Shown piece after piece: positions 33,855 to 42,687 of a stretch of 64,000 nucleotides of DNA. Both the position numbers and the translations under genes were made by a program. Each line of letters begins with the position of its first letter. Positions within the stretch are counted from its first letter, which is position 1. The DNA lies in the NCBI RefSeq assembly GCF_042643485.1, contig NZ_JBHRSJ010000017.1, positions 62,001 through 126,000 of the forward strand. The letters are read 5' to 3'. Under the pieces are notes generated by a model that saw nothing but the letters and a program-made list of their open reading frames with translations, did no database searches and was not told the origin of the DNA. This stretch comes from Azotobacter bryophylli. Lineage in GTDB: Bacteria; Pseudomonadota; Gammaproteobacteria; Pseudomonadales; Pseudomonadaceae.

Positions 33855-35561
33855 CTACGGGCCGGCGACGACCGGCCGGCCGACCGGGCGGAAGCGCCGC
33901 GCCGGTTCGCCGCGGCCGGCCGGCGCGCCGCTGCGGTCGCAGGCCTGGAGGTAGTCGATCAGCGCCTGCCGGTCCTCGATTGGGGTGTCCAGGCGCTGGC
34001 CGGCGCGGGTCAGCACGGTGAAATGATCGCCGCCGTCGGCGAGGAAAGCATTGACCGCGATCCGATACGCCTGCCCGTCCCGCACCGGCCGGCCGTCGAT
34101 CCGCAGGCTGCCCGGCAGGACGCGCCGCCCCGGAGGCCGCGAGGCGTCCCAGCGGTAGCTCAGCGAGGCGGACACCTGCAGCGGCGCGAATTCGCCGTCG
34201 CGCCACTGCTGTTCGAGCAGCTCGCGCAGCTGGGCGCCGCTCAGGGTCAGCACGACCAGGCGGTTGCCGAACGGCTGCACGGCGGCCAGTTGACCGAAGC
34301 TGACGCGGCTGCGCCCCGGCTCCAGCGCCAGTTCGCCGCGAATGCCGCCGTAGTTGGCCAGCGCCGCCTCGGCCCCCAGGTGCCGGGTCGCCGCCAGCTG
34401 GGCATCGGCCACCAGATCGCCCATCGCCGACTCGCCCGAGGCGTCGGCCGCCCTGGGGATGCGGGCGGCCCCCAGACGCGCGACCGGCTTCTCGAGCAGT
34501 GCCCCGCTGCGCTGTTCGACCCGCTGCTCGAGGGCCCGCATCCCGGCGTCGCCCGGGTAGCGCCGCGGGTCGACCAGCAGGTTGCGCGCCTCGATGCCCA
34601 GTACCCGGCGGCTGGCCGGGTCGATTCTCAGGGTCAGGTGGGTGAGCAGGCGACCGTAGGAAGACGCCTGGGTCACCAGCCGGTCGCCGACCCGGCAGAG
34701 ATAGCCCTCGTGGGTGTGCGCGCTGATCAACAGTTCGATCTGCGGATCGAGCCGCCGGGCCACCTCGACGATCTCGCCCTGCAGGCCGCGGCAGTCCTGT
34801 CGGTCGAACGGCTCGTCGGTGCGCCCGCCGTTGTGCACCAGCGCGACGATGACGTCCACGCCCTGGCGGCGCAGCGCGGGAAGCTGCGCGTTGATCGCCT
34901 CGGCTTCGTCCAGGGTGTCCAGCCCCGCCAGGCTCGAACGGGGGACCATCGAGGGCAGGTCTTGCGGCACCGCGCCGACGAAGGCGATCCTCACCCCGTG
35001 CACGGTCTCGATGCGGTAGGGCGCGAACAGCAGCTCGCCGCTGGCGCTGTCGATCAGGTTGGCGGCGATGTAGGGGAAGCGCGTGCCGCGGTGCTCGCCG
35101 TCGAAGCGGCAGGCCCGCTGCGGGCGCGGCGAGGCGCAGCCGCCGCGGACCTGGCGCAGCAGCTCCTGGCGGCCGCTGTCCAGCTCATGGTTGCCAACCA
35201 CGGAAAGCTTCAGACCCAGCAGGTCCAATGCCTTGAGAGTCGGCTCGTCGGCCCACAGGGCGGAGAGCGGCGGGCTGGCGCCGATCAGGTCGCCGCCGCC
35301 GACGAACAGCAGCTCCGGGTCCTGTCGGCGCAGCTCGGTCAAGAGTCCGCCGAGCGCCGCGAGGCCGCCGGCCTGCAGGGTGGTCCGGCCGCCCGCCGGC
35401 TCCTCGTAGCTGAAGGGATTGCTCTGGAGGTAGCCGTGCAGATCGTTGATCACCGCCAGGTTGACCTCGACCGGCGCGGACCGGGGCACCTGGCTGCAGC
35501 CGCCCAGCGCCAGCGCGAGCAGCAGGCCCAGGGAGCGGACGAGGGGAGCGGGGCGGGGCAT
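33855..35561 (-). CDS. 5'-nucleotidase/2',3'-cyclic phosphodiesterase family lipoprotein
   Basis: 568 residues. Lipobox LGGC with C22, so anchored to a membrane on the outside. N-terminal metallophosphatase domain with the metal motifs INDLHGYL, GGDLIGAS, GNHELD, HNGG and SAHTHEGY (di-metal site complete). C-terminal 5'-nucleotidase domain from about 350 (NYGGIRGEL near the substrate pocket, ADGGDHFTVL). Releases nucleosides and phosphate from extracellular nucleotides. The start is ATG 35561 with GAGGAA; the longer frame upstream has no signal peptide. Its end faces metQ tail to tail. Confidence 0.9.
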   Translation of the reverse strand: MPRPAPLVRSLGLLLALALGGCSQVPRSAPVEVNLAVINDLHGYLQSNPFSYEEPAGGRTTLQAGGLAALGGLLTELRRQDPELLFVGGGDLIGASPPLSALWADEPTLKALDLLGLKLSVVGNHELDSGRQELLRQVRGGCASPRPQRACRFDGEHRGTRFPYIAANLIDSASGELLFAPYRIETVHGVRIAFVGAVPQDLPSMVPRSSLAGLDTLDEAEAINAQLPALRRQGVDVIVALVHNGGRTDEPFDRQDCRGLQGEIVEVARRLDPQIELLISAHTHEGYLCRVGDRLVTQASSYGRLLTHLTLRIDPASRRVLGIEARNLLVDPRRYPGDAGMRALEQRVEQRSGALLEKPVARLGAARIPRAADASGESAMGDLVADAQLAATRHLGAEAALANYGGIRGELALEPGRSRVSFGQLAAVQPFGNRLVVLTLSGAQLRELLEQQWRDGEFAPLQVSASLSYRWDASRPPGRRVLPGSLRIDGRPVRDGQAYRIAVNAFLADGGDHFTVLTRAGQRLDTPIEDRQALIDYLQACDRSGAPAGRGEPARRFRPVGRPVVAGP

Positions 35562-35681
35562 GGTTTCCTCGCGCTTCGCCCGGCGGGCGATCGGCAGTTG
35601 CTGGATCGAGCGCTCGGCTCGGCGGGCACCCACGATACCCGCCGGCGGGCGGCCGGGTCCAGCCGGCGCGCCGCCGGCGAC

Positions 35682-36665
35682 TCAGGGCACCAGTACGGCG
35701 GCGCCCTGGAAGCGCCCGCAGCGCAGGTCGTCGAGGGCCCGGTTGGCGTCCTCCAGGCGGTAGGGATGGGTCTCGGTGCGGATGCCGGCCTGGGCGGCGA
35801 CGGCGAAGAAGTCCAGGCCGTCCTGGCGGGTCAGGTTGGCCACCGAGACCACTTCGCGCTCCTCCCAGAGGATGTCGTAGGGGAAGCTCGGGATGTCGCT
35901 CATGTGGATGCCGGCGCAGACCACCCGGCCACCCTTGCGCAGGGCGCGCAGCGCGGCGGGCACCAGGTCGCCGACCGGCGCGTAAAGGATCGCCGCGTCC
36001 AGCGGCTCGGGCGGCAGCTCGTCCGAGCCGCCGGCCCAGACCGCGCCGAGGGAGCTGGCGAAGTCCTGGGCGGCGCGGTCGCCCGGGCGGCTGAAGGCGT
36101 ACACCTCGCGCCCCTGCCAGCGCGCCACCTGCATGACGATGTGCGCCGCCGCGCCGAAGCCGTAGAGGCCGAGGCGCCGGGCGTCGCCGGCCTTGACCAG
36201 CGAACGCCAGCCGATCAGCCCGGCGCAGAGCAGCGGCGCCAGGGCCACGTCGTCGCCGTCCTCGCCCAGGGCGAAGGCGAAGCGGGCGTCGGCCACCACC
36301 TGCTCGGCGTAACCGCCGGGGCGAGTGTAGCCGGTGAACTGCGGCGCGTCGCAGAGGTTCTCCGCCTGGTGCCGGCAGTACCAGCACTGGCCGCAGGTGT
36401 GCCCGAGCCAGGGGATGCCGACCCGCTGGCCGATGGCGAAGCCCTCGACGCCGGGGCCGAGCGCCTCGACGCGACCGACGATCTCGTGCCCCGGAATGAC
36501 CGGCGGGGTCACCTGCGGCAGCTCGCCGTCGACCACGTGCAGGTCGGTGCGGCAGACGCCGCAGGCACTGACCCGCACCCGCAGCTCGCCGGGGCCGGGC
36601 TGGGGTTCGGGCAACTCGCGCAGCACCAGGGGCTGGCCTACCGCTTCGAGAACCATGGCGCGCAT
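35682..36665 (-). CDS. Zinc-dependent alcohol dehydrogenase
   Basis: 327 residues of the medium-chain dehydrogenase family. Catalytic zinc site CGVCRTDLHVVDGEL and GHEIVG, structural zinc cysteines in GHTCGQCWYCRHQAENLC. The Rossmann dinucleotide-binding stretch GLYGFGAAAHIVMQ is somewhat unusual (GxGxxA rather than GxGxxG). It closely fits the AdhA-like group of Pseudomonas alcohol dehydrogenases. The substrate is not evident. Start ATG with GGAGGAAT, 16 bp downstream of the sco gene, so it may be read from the same transcript. Confidence 0.9.
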   Translation of the reverse strand: MRAMVLEAVGQPLVLRELPEPQPGPGELRVRVSACGVCRTDLHVVDGELPQVTPPVIPGHEIVGRVEALGPGVEGFAIGQRVGIPWLGHTCGQCWYCRHQAENLCDAPQFTGYTRPGGYAEQVVADARFAFALGEDGDDVALAPLLCAGLIGWRSLVKAGDARRLGLYGFGAAAHIVMQVARWQGREVYAFSRPGDRAAQDFASSLGAVWAGGSDELPPEPLDAAILYAPVGDLVPAALRALRKGGRVVCAGIHMSDIPSFPYDILWEEREVVSVANLTRQDGLDFFAVAAQAGIRTETHPYRLEDANRALDDLRCGRFQGAAVLVP

Positions 36666-36681
36666 GGGGATTCCTCCGTGA

Positions 36682-37317
36682 TCAGGGTTGCGACTCGACC
36701 AGCAGCGGCAGCTGCTCGGCCAGCTTGCCCGGGTTCAGCGGCGCGCGGACGAAGCCGCGCTGGGTGCCGTCCGGGCCGAGCAGGACCAGGTTGCCGCTGT
36801 GGTCCACGGTGTAGTTCTCCCGGCTGGTGTCGCCGGGGATGAAGGGGATGCCGACGGCGCCGGCGAGTTTCTGGATGTCCGCCAGCTCGCCGGTCAGGCC
36901 GACGTAGGCGGGGTCGAAGTAGCCGAGGTACTGCTTGAGCTGGGCCGGGGTGTCGCGGTTCGGGTCGATGCTGACCATCACCACGCGCAGCCGCTCGCGG
37001 GTCTGCGCCGGCAGCAGGCCGTTCAGCTGGCGCAGCTCGGCGAGGGTGGTCGGGCAGACGTCCGGACAGAAGGTGTAGCCGAAGAACACCAGGCTCCACT
37101 TGTCGCGGAGCTGGTCCAGCGCCTGCGGCCGGCCGTCCTGGTCGGTCAGCGGCAGCGACGGCAGCGGGCGGCTCCTGGGCAGCAGGACGATGCCGGCGTC
37201 GAGCAGCGCGGCCGGGTCGGCCTGGCGCGTGCCGGTCAGCACCCGGGAGAAGGTCAGGCCGAGCACCAGGGCGATCAGCGCGACGAGGATGAGAACGGTC
37301 TTCTGGATACGCGTCAT
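36682..37317 (-). CDS. SCO1/SenC copper chaperone for cytochrome oxidase
   Basis: 211 residues, N-terminal membrane anchor and a thioredoxin-like periplasmic domain. Copper ligands are the cysteines of FCPDVCPTT and the later histidine in VDHSGN. Sco proteins deliver copper to, or reduce, the CuA site of oxidase subunit II. It is at the end of the ctaA-ctaB assembly gene run, which fits. The order surf1-orf-ctaA-ctaB-sco matches Pseudomonas. Confidence 0.93.
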   Translation of the reverse strand: MTRIQKTVLILVALIALVLGLTFSRVLTGTRQADPAALLDAGIVLLPRSRPLPSLPLTDQDGRPQALDQLRDKWSLVFFGYTFCPDVCPTTLAELRQLNGLLPAQTRERLRVVMVSIDPNRDTPAQLKQYLGYFDPAYVGLTGELADIQKLAGAVGIPFIPGDTSRENYTVDHSGNLVLLGPDGTQRGFVRAPLNPGKLAEQLPLLVESQP

Positions 37318-37390
37318 CGGGGGTCCTTAGGCTTCATCGGCTCGGCAGGCGGCCCCGGAGCGGGCCGGGGCGGCTTCGACACCGGTCAGA

Positions 37391-38299
37391 CTAGCGCAGC
37401 AGATTTTCGGCGGACTGATAGTGGTCAACGAGCAGCGCGATGAAGAGCAGAAAGAGGTAGCAGATGCTGTATTTGAAGGTCCGGATCGCCGCATGCGGCC
37501 GGCTGCCCCGATACAGCGCCCAGGCCCAGTGGAGGAAGCGCCCGCCGAGAACGAGGGCGCAGCCCAGATAGAGCGGGCCGCTCATGTGGATGGCATAGGG
37601 TAGCAGACTCGCCGCCAGGAGCATCAGGGTGTAGAGCAGGATGTGCAGCTTGGTGTAGGGCTCGCCGTGGGTCACCGGCAGCATGGGAATCCCGACCTTG
37701 GCGTACTCGGCCTTGCGGTGGATGGCCAGGGCCCAGAAGTGCGGCGGGGTCCAGGCGAAGATGATGAGCACCAGCAGCAGCGGCTCGGCGGAGAGGTGGC
37801 CGCTCACCGCGACCCAGCCGAGCAGCGGCGGCGCGGCGCCGGCCAGTCCGCCGATGACGATGTTCTGCGGCGTGGCGCGCTTGAGCAGGCCGGTGTAGAC
37901 CACCGCGTAGCCGAGCAGCGAGGCCAGGGTCAGCCAGGCCGTCAGCTCGTTGGTGAAGGCCAGCAACAGGGCCGTGCCGGCCACGGCCAGGAGCAGGGCG
38001 AAGGCCAGCGCCGCCCCCGGCGAGACGCGGCCCTCCGCCAGCGGGCGCTTATGGGTGCGCGCCATCAGCGCGTCGATGCGGCGGTCGACCACATGGTTGA
38101 CCGCCGCCGCCGCCCCGGCGCAGAGGGCGATGCCCAGGTTACCGAACAGCAGCACCGTCCAGGGCACCCCGGCGCGGGTGGCGAGGAACATGCCGACCAG
38201 CGAGGTGATCAGCATCAGCAGCACCACCCTGGGCTTGGTCAGTTCCAGATAGTCGCGCCAGGTGGCCCGCTGGCTGCGGGTGGCGAGTAGGGTGGCCAT
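37391..38299 (-). CDS. ctaB: Protoheme IX farnesyltransferase (heme O synthase)
   Basis: 302 residues, multi-spanning UbiA family enzyme that adds a farnesyl chain to heme b. The prenyl-diphosphate binding motifs are NHVVDRRIDALMARTHKRPL and, later, FAWTPPHFWALAI with YAKVGIPMLPV. The start is ATG 38299 with AAGGAGAAA; a longer upstream frame would add 73 residues of unconvincing sequence overlapping a repeat-rich gap. Works with CtaA to make heme A. Confidence 0.94.
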   Translation of the reverse strand: MATLLATRSQRATWRDYLELTKPRVVLLMLITSLVGMFLATRAGVPWTVLLFGNLGIALCAGAAAAVNHVVDRRIDALMARTHKRPLAEGRVSPGAALAFALLLAVAGTALLLAFTNELTAWLTLASLLGYAVVYTGLLKRATPQNIVIGGLAGAAPPLLGWVAVSGHLSAEPLLLVLIIFAWTPPHFWALAIHRKAEYAKVGIPMLPVTHGEPYTKLHILLYTLMLLAASLLPYAIHMSGPLYLGCALVLGGRFLHWAWALYRGSRPHAAIRTFKYSICYLFLLFIALLVDHYQSAENLLR

Positions 38300-38375
38300 G
38301 GTCGTTTCTCCTTGTTGTCGTTCTTGTCCTGCGAGGCCGGCGGCGTCGCCCACGGAGCGGACCCGGAGCGTCGGC

Positions 38376-38440
38376 TGGGTAACGCACGCGGTTTTCCACG
38401 GGGTGGCCATCCACCCCAGGTTCCAACCCGTCCTACGGAG
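38376..38440. repeat. Intergenic repeat between ctaA and ctaB
   Basis: Contains TGGGTAACGCACGCGG, a perfect hairpin GGGGTGG/CCACCCC (38400-38417, loop CCAT), and ends CAACCCGTCCTACGG. The ACCCRYCCTAC end is shared with the elements at 16579-16648 and 41110-41200, so it appears to be one dispersed family. Confidence 0.5.
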
Positions 38441-38462
38441 CCGAGCGTTCCCACGCCGGCCC

Positions 38463-39521
38463 TCATCCGGCCCCTCCGGAGGCGGAGCGGGGCGCCCACA
38501 CCGGGCCCCGGGCACCATCGGACGCCGTGAGCGGCACCGGGCGCAGCCGGTAGTTGACCAGCACCAGCGTCAGCAGCAGCAGGGCGGCGCCGCCGTTGTG
38601 GGCCACCGCCACGGCCAGCGGCAGGTGCAGCAGCACGTTGCCGAGCCCCAGCCCCAGCTGCAGCGCCAGCGCCGTCAGCAGCAGGCCGGCCAGCCGCCCG
38701 AGGCCGGCGCTGGCCAGGCGCCAGGCCAGCAGCGCCAGGGTCAGGGCGACGGCCAGGGCGCCGAGGCGGTGGCTCAGGTGGATGGCGATGCGCGCCTCGC
38801 CGTCCAGCTGGCCGCCCAGGTAGTTGGGGCCGATGGCCTGGGTCAGGTGGAAGGCGCTGGCGAAGTCCATCCGCGGCCACCAGCGGCCGTGGCAGGTGGG
38901 CAGGTCGAGGCAGGCCATGGCCGCGTAGTTGCTGCTGACCCAGCCGCCCAGGGCGATCTGCCCGGCGGTCAGGGCCAGGGCGCAGGCCGCCAGGGCGCGC
39001 AACCCCGGCGCCGGCGCGGACAGTCCCGGCACGCCCCCGGAGAGGCGCAGGCCGAGCAGGAAGAGCAGGGCGAGGGTGGTCATGCCGCCGAGCAGATGGC
39101 CGGTGACCACCTGCGGCCAGAGCCGGAGGGTGACCGTCCACATGCCGAACAGGGCCTGGGCCACCACCACCCCGAGCAGGGCCAGCGGCAGCCCGAGCGG
39201 CCGGCCCGGCTCGCGCCGCCGGCGCAGCGCCTGTACGGCCAGGGCGAGGATGGCCAGGGCCAGGCTGCCGGCGAAGTAGCGGTGGATCATCTCGTTCCAG
39301 CCCTTCTCCGCCTCCACCGGCGCCTCGGGGAAGTGCCGCTCGGCGTGGGCCAGCTGCTCCGCGCTGCTCGGCACGTGGAGGAAGCCGTAGCAGCCCGGCC
39401 AGTCCGGGCAGCCGAGCCCGGCGTGGGTCAGCCGGGTATAGGCGCCGAGCAGCACCACGAGCAGGGCCAGTCCGGTGGCGAACAGGGCCAGGCGGAAGCC
39501 CGGCCGGCGGCGTCGGTCCAT
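38463..39521 (-). CDS. ctaA: Heme A synthase CtaA/Cox15
   Basis: 352 residues with about eight membrane helices. It oxidises a methyl group of heme O to give heme A. Conserved histidines lie in RLTHAGLGCPDWPGCYG, EMIHRYFAG, GHLLGGM, LTQAIGPNYLGG, HLSHRLGAL and VAHNGGAALL. The start is ATG 39521 with GGAGGAG; the longer frame upstream overlaps the preceding gene. Part of the surf1-orf-ctaA-ctaB-sco run on the minus strand. Confidence 0.94.
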   Translation of the reverse strand: MDRRRRPGFRLALFATGLALLVVLLGAYTRLTHAGLGCPDWPGCYGFLHVPSSAEQLAHAERHFPEAPVEAEKGWNEMIHRYFAGSLALAILALAVQALRRRREPGRPLGLPLALLGVVVAQALFGMWTVTLRLWPQVVTGHLLGGMTTLALLFLLGLRLSGGVPGLSAPAPGLRALAACALALTAGQIALGGWVSSNYAAMACLDLPTCHGRWWPRMDFASAFHLTQAIGPNYLGGQLDGEARIAIHLSHRLGALAVALTLALLAWRLASAGLGRLAGLLLTALALQLGLGLGNVLLHLPLAVAVAHNGGAALLLLTLVLVNYRLRPVPLTASDGARGPVWAPRSASGGAG

Positions 39522-39538
39522 GACGATCTCCTCCGGTC

Positions 39539-40126
39539 TCAGCCGATCTTCGACAACTTCAGTAGCAGGCGCAGATCCTCCAGCACGCCCTTGCCGTCCG
39601 TCGCCGCGCCGTAGCGCAGCACCAGGTTGCCGAGCGGGTCGACGATCCACAGCTGCGCCCCGGAAAGCCCCGGCGCGGCCCGCTCGTAGACCGCCCGCTG
39701 CAGCCGGTAGCGGCGCAGCTGCGGGTATTCCCGCTCGAGCCGGCCGGCGTAATCCGCCGCCAGCGGCTCGCCCGCGGCCAGGGCGTGACCGCCGCGGTCG
39801 GCGTCGCGGCCCAGGCCGATGTGGATCTGCCGGGCCAGGTAGACCAGCTGCCGGCAGTCCTCGGCGCAGTCCGCAGGCGCCGTGACCAGCAGTTGCCAGC
39901 GCGGCGCCTCGTCCGCCGCCGGCTCCACGCCGAGGTCGGCCCGGCCCAGGCCGGTGGCGACCAGCTCGCCGTGGTAGCTGCGCCCCTCCGGCACCCAGAA
40001 GCGCCAGCGGTGCATGGCCCCGGCCAGCAGCATCGGCCCGATCACCACGGCGAGGATCGCCAGCAGCTGCAGACGGCCGCGCCAGCGCACGGGGCGGATT
40101 TCAGTCGGGATGGCGGCTGGAGGCAT
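39539..40126 (-). CDS. Conserved membrane-anchored protein of the oxidase assembly cluster
   Basis: 195 residues. One N-terminal membrane helix (about 18-38) and a periplasmic domain. The sequence VTAPADCAEDCRQLVYLARQIHIGLG resembles a thioredoxin-like/SCO-like fold with a CxxxC pair, and the end has LWIVDPLGNLVLRYG as in SCO proteins. Known in Pseudomonas only as a hypothetical between surf1 and ctaA. A role in copper or thiol handling during oxidase assembly is inference from fold resemblance and position. Overlaps the surf1 end by 26 bp. Confidence 0.85.
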   Translation of the reverse strand: MPPAAIPTEIRPVRWRGRLQLLAILAVVIGPMLLAGAMHRWRFWVPEGRSYHGELVATGLGRADLGVEPAADEAPRWQLLVTAPADCAEDCRQLVYLARQIHIGLGRDADRGGHALAAGEPLAADYAGRLEREYPQLRRYRLQRAVYERAAPGLSGAQLWIVDPLGNLVLRYGAATDGKGVLEDLRLLLKLSKIG

Positions 40127-40868
40127 GGCGGGTCTCCTGAGCGTGGCGGATACCGAGGTAGACGAACAGGACCAGCAGGGCGGCGGCCAGGGAGAACCAC
40201 TGCACGGCGTAGCCCAGGTGCTGCTCCGGGTTGAGGGTCACCGTCGGCCAGTTCACCGCATAGGCGGCCGGGCCCGGTTCCAGACGCAGCTCGAAGGGCA
40301 GACCGTCGCGCTTGAGCTCCTGCCAGAGGGCCGGCGCATCGACCCGGTTGATCAGCCGCGGCCAGCTCTCGCCGGCCGGGTTCTTGAGGACGATGGGGCT
40401 GTGCGGCGGGCGGTAGACCCAGGCGGTCAGCGCCAGCCGCCGCCCCGGGGTGTCGAAGGCCGGCATCTGCCGCCGGTCGGGCCAGGGCAGCCAGCCGCGG
40501 TTGATCAGCAGCCAGTGCCCGCTCTGCTCCTCGAACGGCTGCAGCAGCTCGACGCCGGGCTGGCCGAGGCGCGTGCGGTTGTCCAGCAGCAGGCTATGCT
40601 GGGCGTCGAAGCGGCCCTCCAGCAGCACCCGGCGGAAGGCCGGCGCGCCCTCGGCCAGCAGCTGCTCCAGGCTGGCCGGCACGGCGCTGCTCTGCCGCTC
40701 CATCTGCGCCAGCAGCTCGCGCTTGTCCTCCGCCCGGCCCAGCTGCCACCAGCCGAGCCCGAGCAGCACCGGCAGCAGCACCAGCACGATCAGGCTGGGG
40801 CCCCAGCCGGGCCGGAAGTGGCGCAGCAGGAGCCGGCGGAGCGTCGCTGTCGACTGGCTATACTGCAC
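40101..40868 (-). CDS. SURF1 family cytochrome oxidase assembly protein
   Basis: 255 residues. Two membrane helices, near 20-40 and at the C-terminus (about 220-245), flank a periplasmic domain, as in all SURF1 proteins. Family motifs are GWWQLGRAEDKRELL, LLINRGWLPWP and GYAVQWFSLAAALLVLFVYL. It helps insert heme A into subunit I. I chose the GTG at 40868 because GGGAGGGG lies just upstream; an ATG at 40898 would overlap the start of the divergent gene. Confidence 0.9.
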   Translation of the reverse strand: MQYSQSTATLRRLLLRHFRPGWGPSLIVLVLLPVLLGLGWWQLGRAEDKRELLAQMERQSSAVPASLEQLLAEGAPAFRRVLLEGRFDAQHSLLLDNRTRLGQPGVELLQPFEEQSGHWLLINRGWLPWPDRRQMPAFDTPGRRLALTAWVYRPPHSPIVLKNPAGESWPRLINRVDAPALWQELKRDGLPFELRLEPGPAAYAVNWPTVTLNPEQHLGYAVQWFSLAAALLVLFVYLGIRHAQETRHASSRHPD

Positions 40869-40896
40869 CTTATCCCCTCCCTTCGCGGACTCACTC

Positions 40897-41100
40897 ATGC
40901 TCAAGGCAGCGATCCTCCTGTTGCTCCTGGCCACCCTGGTCAGCCTGTTCAGCGGCCTGTTCTTCCTGGTCCGCGACGGCGGTCGCGGCAACCGGGTGCT
41001 GCATGCCCTGTACCTGCGGGTCTGCCTGGCGGCGGTGACCCTGGGGCTGATCGCCTGGGGCCTGCACAGCGGCGAACTGGTCTCCCATGTGACCTGGTAG
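40897..41100 (+). CDS. Small twin-helix membrane protein (DUF2909 type)
   Basis: 67 residues, two membrane helices (about 2-25 and 43-60) separated by a short basic loop GGRGNRVLHALYLR. Matches the DUF2909 pattern of small proteins found between coxC and surf1 in Pseudomonas. It is the only plus-strand gene among the oxidase genes and its start is 28 bp from that of surf1. Role unknown; assembly or stability of the oxidase is a guess from location. Confidence 0.82.
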   Translation: MLKAAILLLLLATLVSLFSGLFFLVRDGGRGNRVLHALYLRVCLAAVTLGLIAWGLHSGELVSHVTW

Positions 41101-41109
41101 TCGCCGTTC

Positions 41110-41205
41110 CATCGTTTCGCAGGGCGGGAAACGACCGCGGGTCTTTCCCACCCGGGCGGCTCCGTTCGGTGGGCAAGGCTTCGCCGTTACCCACCCTACG
41201 TCCTG
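41110..41205. repeat. Intergenic repeat after coxC
   Basis: Contains two imperfect hairpins: GGGCGGGAAA...TTTCCCACCC (about 41122-41153) and GGTGGGCAAGGC...GCCGTTACCCACC (about 41168-41196), ending CCCTACG. This GTAGGGTGGGTAACGGCGAAGCC type of sequence is common in intergenic regions of related pseudomonads, and its end matches the elements near 16.6 and 38.4 kb. Confidence 0.55.
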
Positions 41206-41218
41206 CCCCCCTGCTTGC

Positions 41219-42109
41219 TCACAACACGTAGACGAAGACGAACAGGCAGATCCACACCACGTCGACGAAGTGCCAGTACCAGCTCGCCGCCTCGAAGCCG
41301 AAGTGGTGGTCCGGGGTGAAATGGCCGCGCAGCACGCGCACCAGCATCACCGTGAGGATGATCGCGCCGATGGTCACGTGGGCGCCGTGGAAGCCGGTGA
41401 GCATGAAGAAGGTCGCGCCGTAGATGCCCGAGCCCAGGGTCAGCCCCAGCTCGTGGTAGGCGTGGGCGTACTCGCTGGCCTGGAAGAACAGGAAGGTCGC
41501 CCCGAGCCCGATGGTCAGCGCCAGCCAGAGCTTGAGCTTCTGCCGCGCACCCTGCTTGAGGGCGTGGTGGGCGAAGGTCACGGTGAAGCTGGAGGACACC
41601 AGCAGCAGGGTGTTGACCAAAGGCAGCGACCAGGCGCTGATGGTCCCGCGCGGCGGCGGGAAGCGGCTCGGGTCGGGGTTCTGCAGCAGCGGCCAGCTGA
41701 ACTGGAAGTTCGGCCAGAGCATGTGGCTGACGCCCTTGTCGCCCTCGCCGGCGAGCCAGGGGCCGGTCCAGTAGCGCACGTAGAACAGCGCGCCGAAGAA
41801 GGCCAGGAAGAACATCACCTCGGAGAAGATGAACCAGCTCATGCCCCAGCGGAACGAGCGGTCCATCTGCGCGCTGTAGAGCCCGGCGCGGCCCTCGCGC
41901 ACCACGTTGCCGAACCAGCCGAACAGCATGTAGGCCAGCAGCAGCGCGCCGACGAAGAAGATCGCCGGGCCGGTCAGACCGTCGCGCCCGGCCTTGAGGT
42001 CGTTGAACCAGGTCCCCAGTCCGTAGACCGTGGTCAGCAGGCCGAGGCTGGCGATGATCGGCCACTTGCTCTGGGCGGGAACGTAGTACTGCTCGTGGGT
42101 CGTCGACAT
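41219..42109 (-). CDS. coxC: Cytochrome c oxidase subunit III
   Basis: 296 residues, seven membrane helices. Family stretches are WGMSWFIFSEVMFFLAFFGALFY, HHALKQG, ATFLFFQASEYAHAYHELGL, FFMLTGFHGAHVTIG and the end SWYWHFVDVVWICLFVFVYV. Shields the oxygen-reducing core and supports proton uptake. The start at 42109 has AGGAG at good spacing; ATG 42115 is two codons earlier. Last gene of coxBA-ctaG-coxC. Confidence 0.95.
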   Translation of the reverse strand: MSTTHEQYYVPAQSKWPIIASLGLLTTVYGLGTWFNDLKAGRDGLTGPAIFFVGALLLAYMLFGWFGNVVREGRAGLYSAQMDRSFRWGMSWFIFSEVMFFLAFFGALFYVRYWTGPWLAGEGDKGVSHMLWPNFQFSWPLLQNPDPSRFPPPRGTISAWSLPLVNTLLLVSSSFTVTFAHHALKQGARQKLKLWLALTIGLGATFLFFQASEYAHAYHELGLTLGSGIYGATFFMLTGFHGAHVTIGAIILTVMLVRVLRGHFTPDHHFGFEAASWYWHFVDVVWICLFVFVYVL

Positions 42110-42119
42110 GGTCATCTCC

Positions 42120-42686
42120 TTATTGGGCGACCCGGGCCACGGGCGGCTGGCGGGCCGTGATGTCGAACAGCGTGTAGGCGAGGGTCAGCTGGCGGATGTC
42201 CGCCGGCAGATCGCGGTCGACGACGAAGCGCAGCGGCATCTCGATGCGCTCCCCCGGCTGCAGTACCTGCTGGGTGAAGCAGAAGCACTCGGTCTTGTGG
42301 AACCAGGCCGCGGCCCGCGCCGGCACCACGCTGGGCACGGCCTGGGCGGTCATCGGCCGGTCGGTCGGGTTGCGGGCGACGAACAGCACCTGCTCGGTGG
42401 CGCCGGGATGCACCCGCACCTCGCCCTGCAGCGGGGCGAACTCCCAGACCATGCCGGCGGCGTTGGTGGCGAGGAACTGCACCCGCACCTCGCGCGCCTC
42501 GTCGGAGGACTGGGCGCCCTGCCAGGCCCCGGCGGTCTTGCCGTTGATGCCGAAGGCCTGGCACATCACCTCGTACATCGGCACCAGGGCGAAACCGAAG
42601 CCGAACATGGCGACCACCACCAGCAGCAGGCGGACCACCAGGCGGCGGGTGCGCGGGCCGTCGTTCGCGCTCGGGGGAACGGCCAT
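42120..42686 (-). CDS. ctaG: Cytochrome oxidase copper chaperone Cox11/CtaG
   Basis: 188 residues. One N-terminal membrane helix and a periplasmic immunoglobulin-like domain. The copper-binding CFCF motif is present (FHKTECFCFTQQVL), as is the family cysteine in the MYEVMCQAFGINGKT stretch. Delivers copper to the CuB site in subunit I. The gene lies one base after the coxA stop, as in Pseudomonas. Confidence 0.94.
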   Translation of the reverse strand: MAVPPSANDGPRTRRLVVRLLLVVVAMFGFGFALVPMYEVMCQAFGINGKTAGAWQGAQSSDEAREVRVQFLATNAAGMVWEFAPLQGEVRVHPGATEQVLFVARNPTDRPMTAQAVPSVVPARAAAWFHKTECFCFTQQVLQPGERIEMPLRFVVDRDLPADIRQLTLAYTLFDITARQPPVARVAQ

Positions 42687-42687
42687 C

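Noticed and set aside
34023..36842. 939-codon plus-strand open frame over the nucleotidase and alcohol dehydrogenase genes
   Set aside because: It crosses two well-supported genes on the minus strand and has low-complexity Gln/Ala/Arg sequence without motifs.
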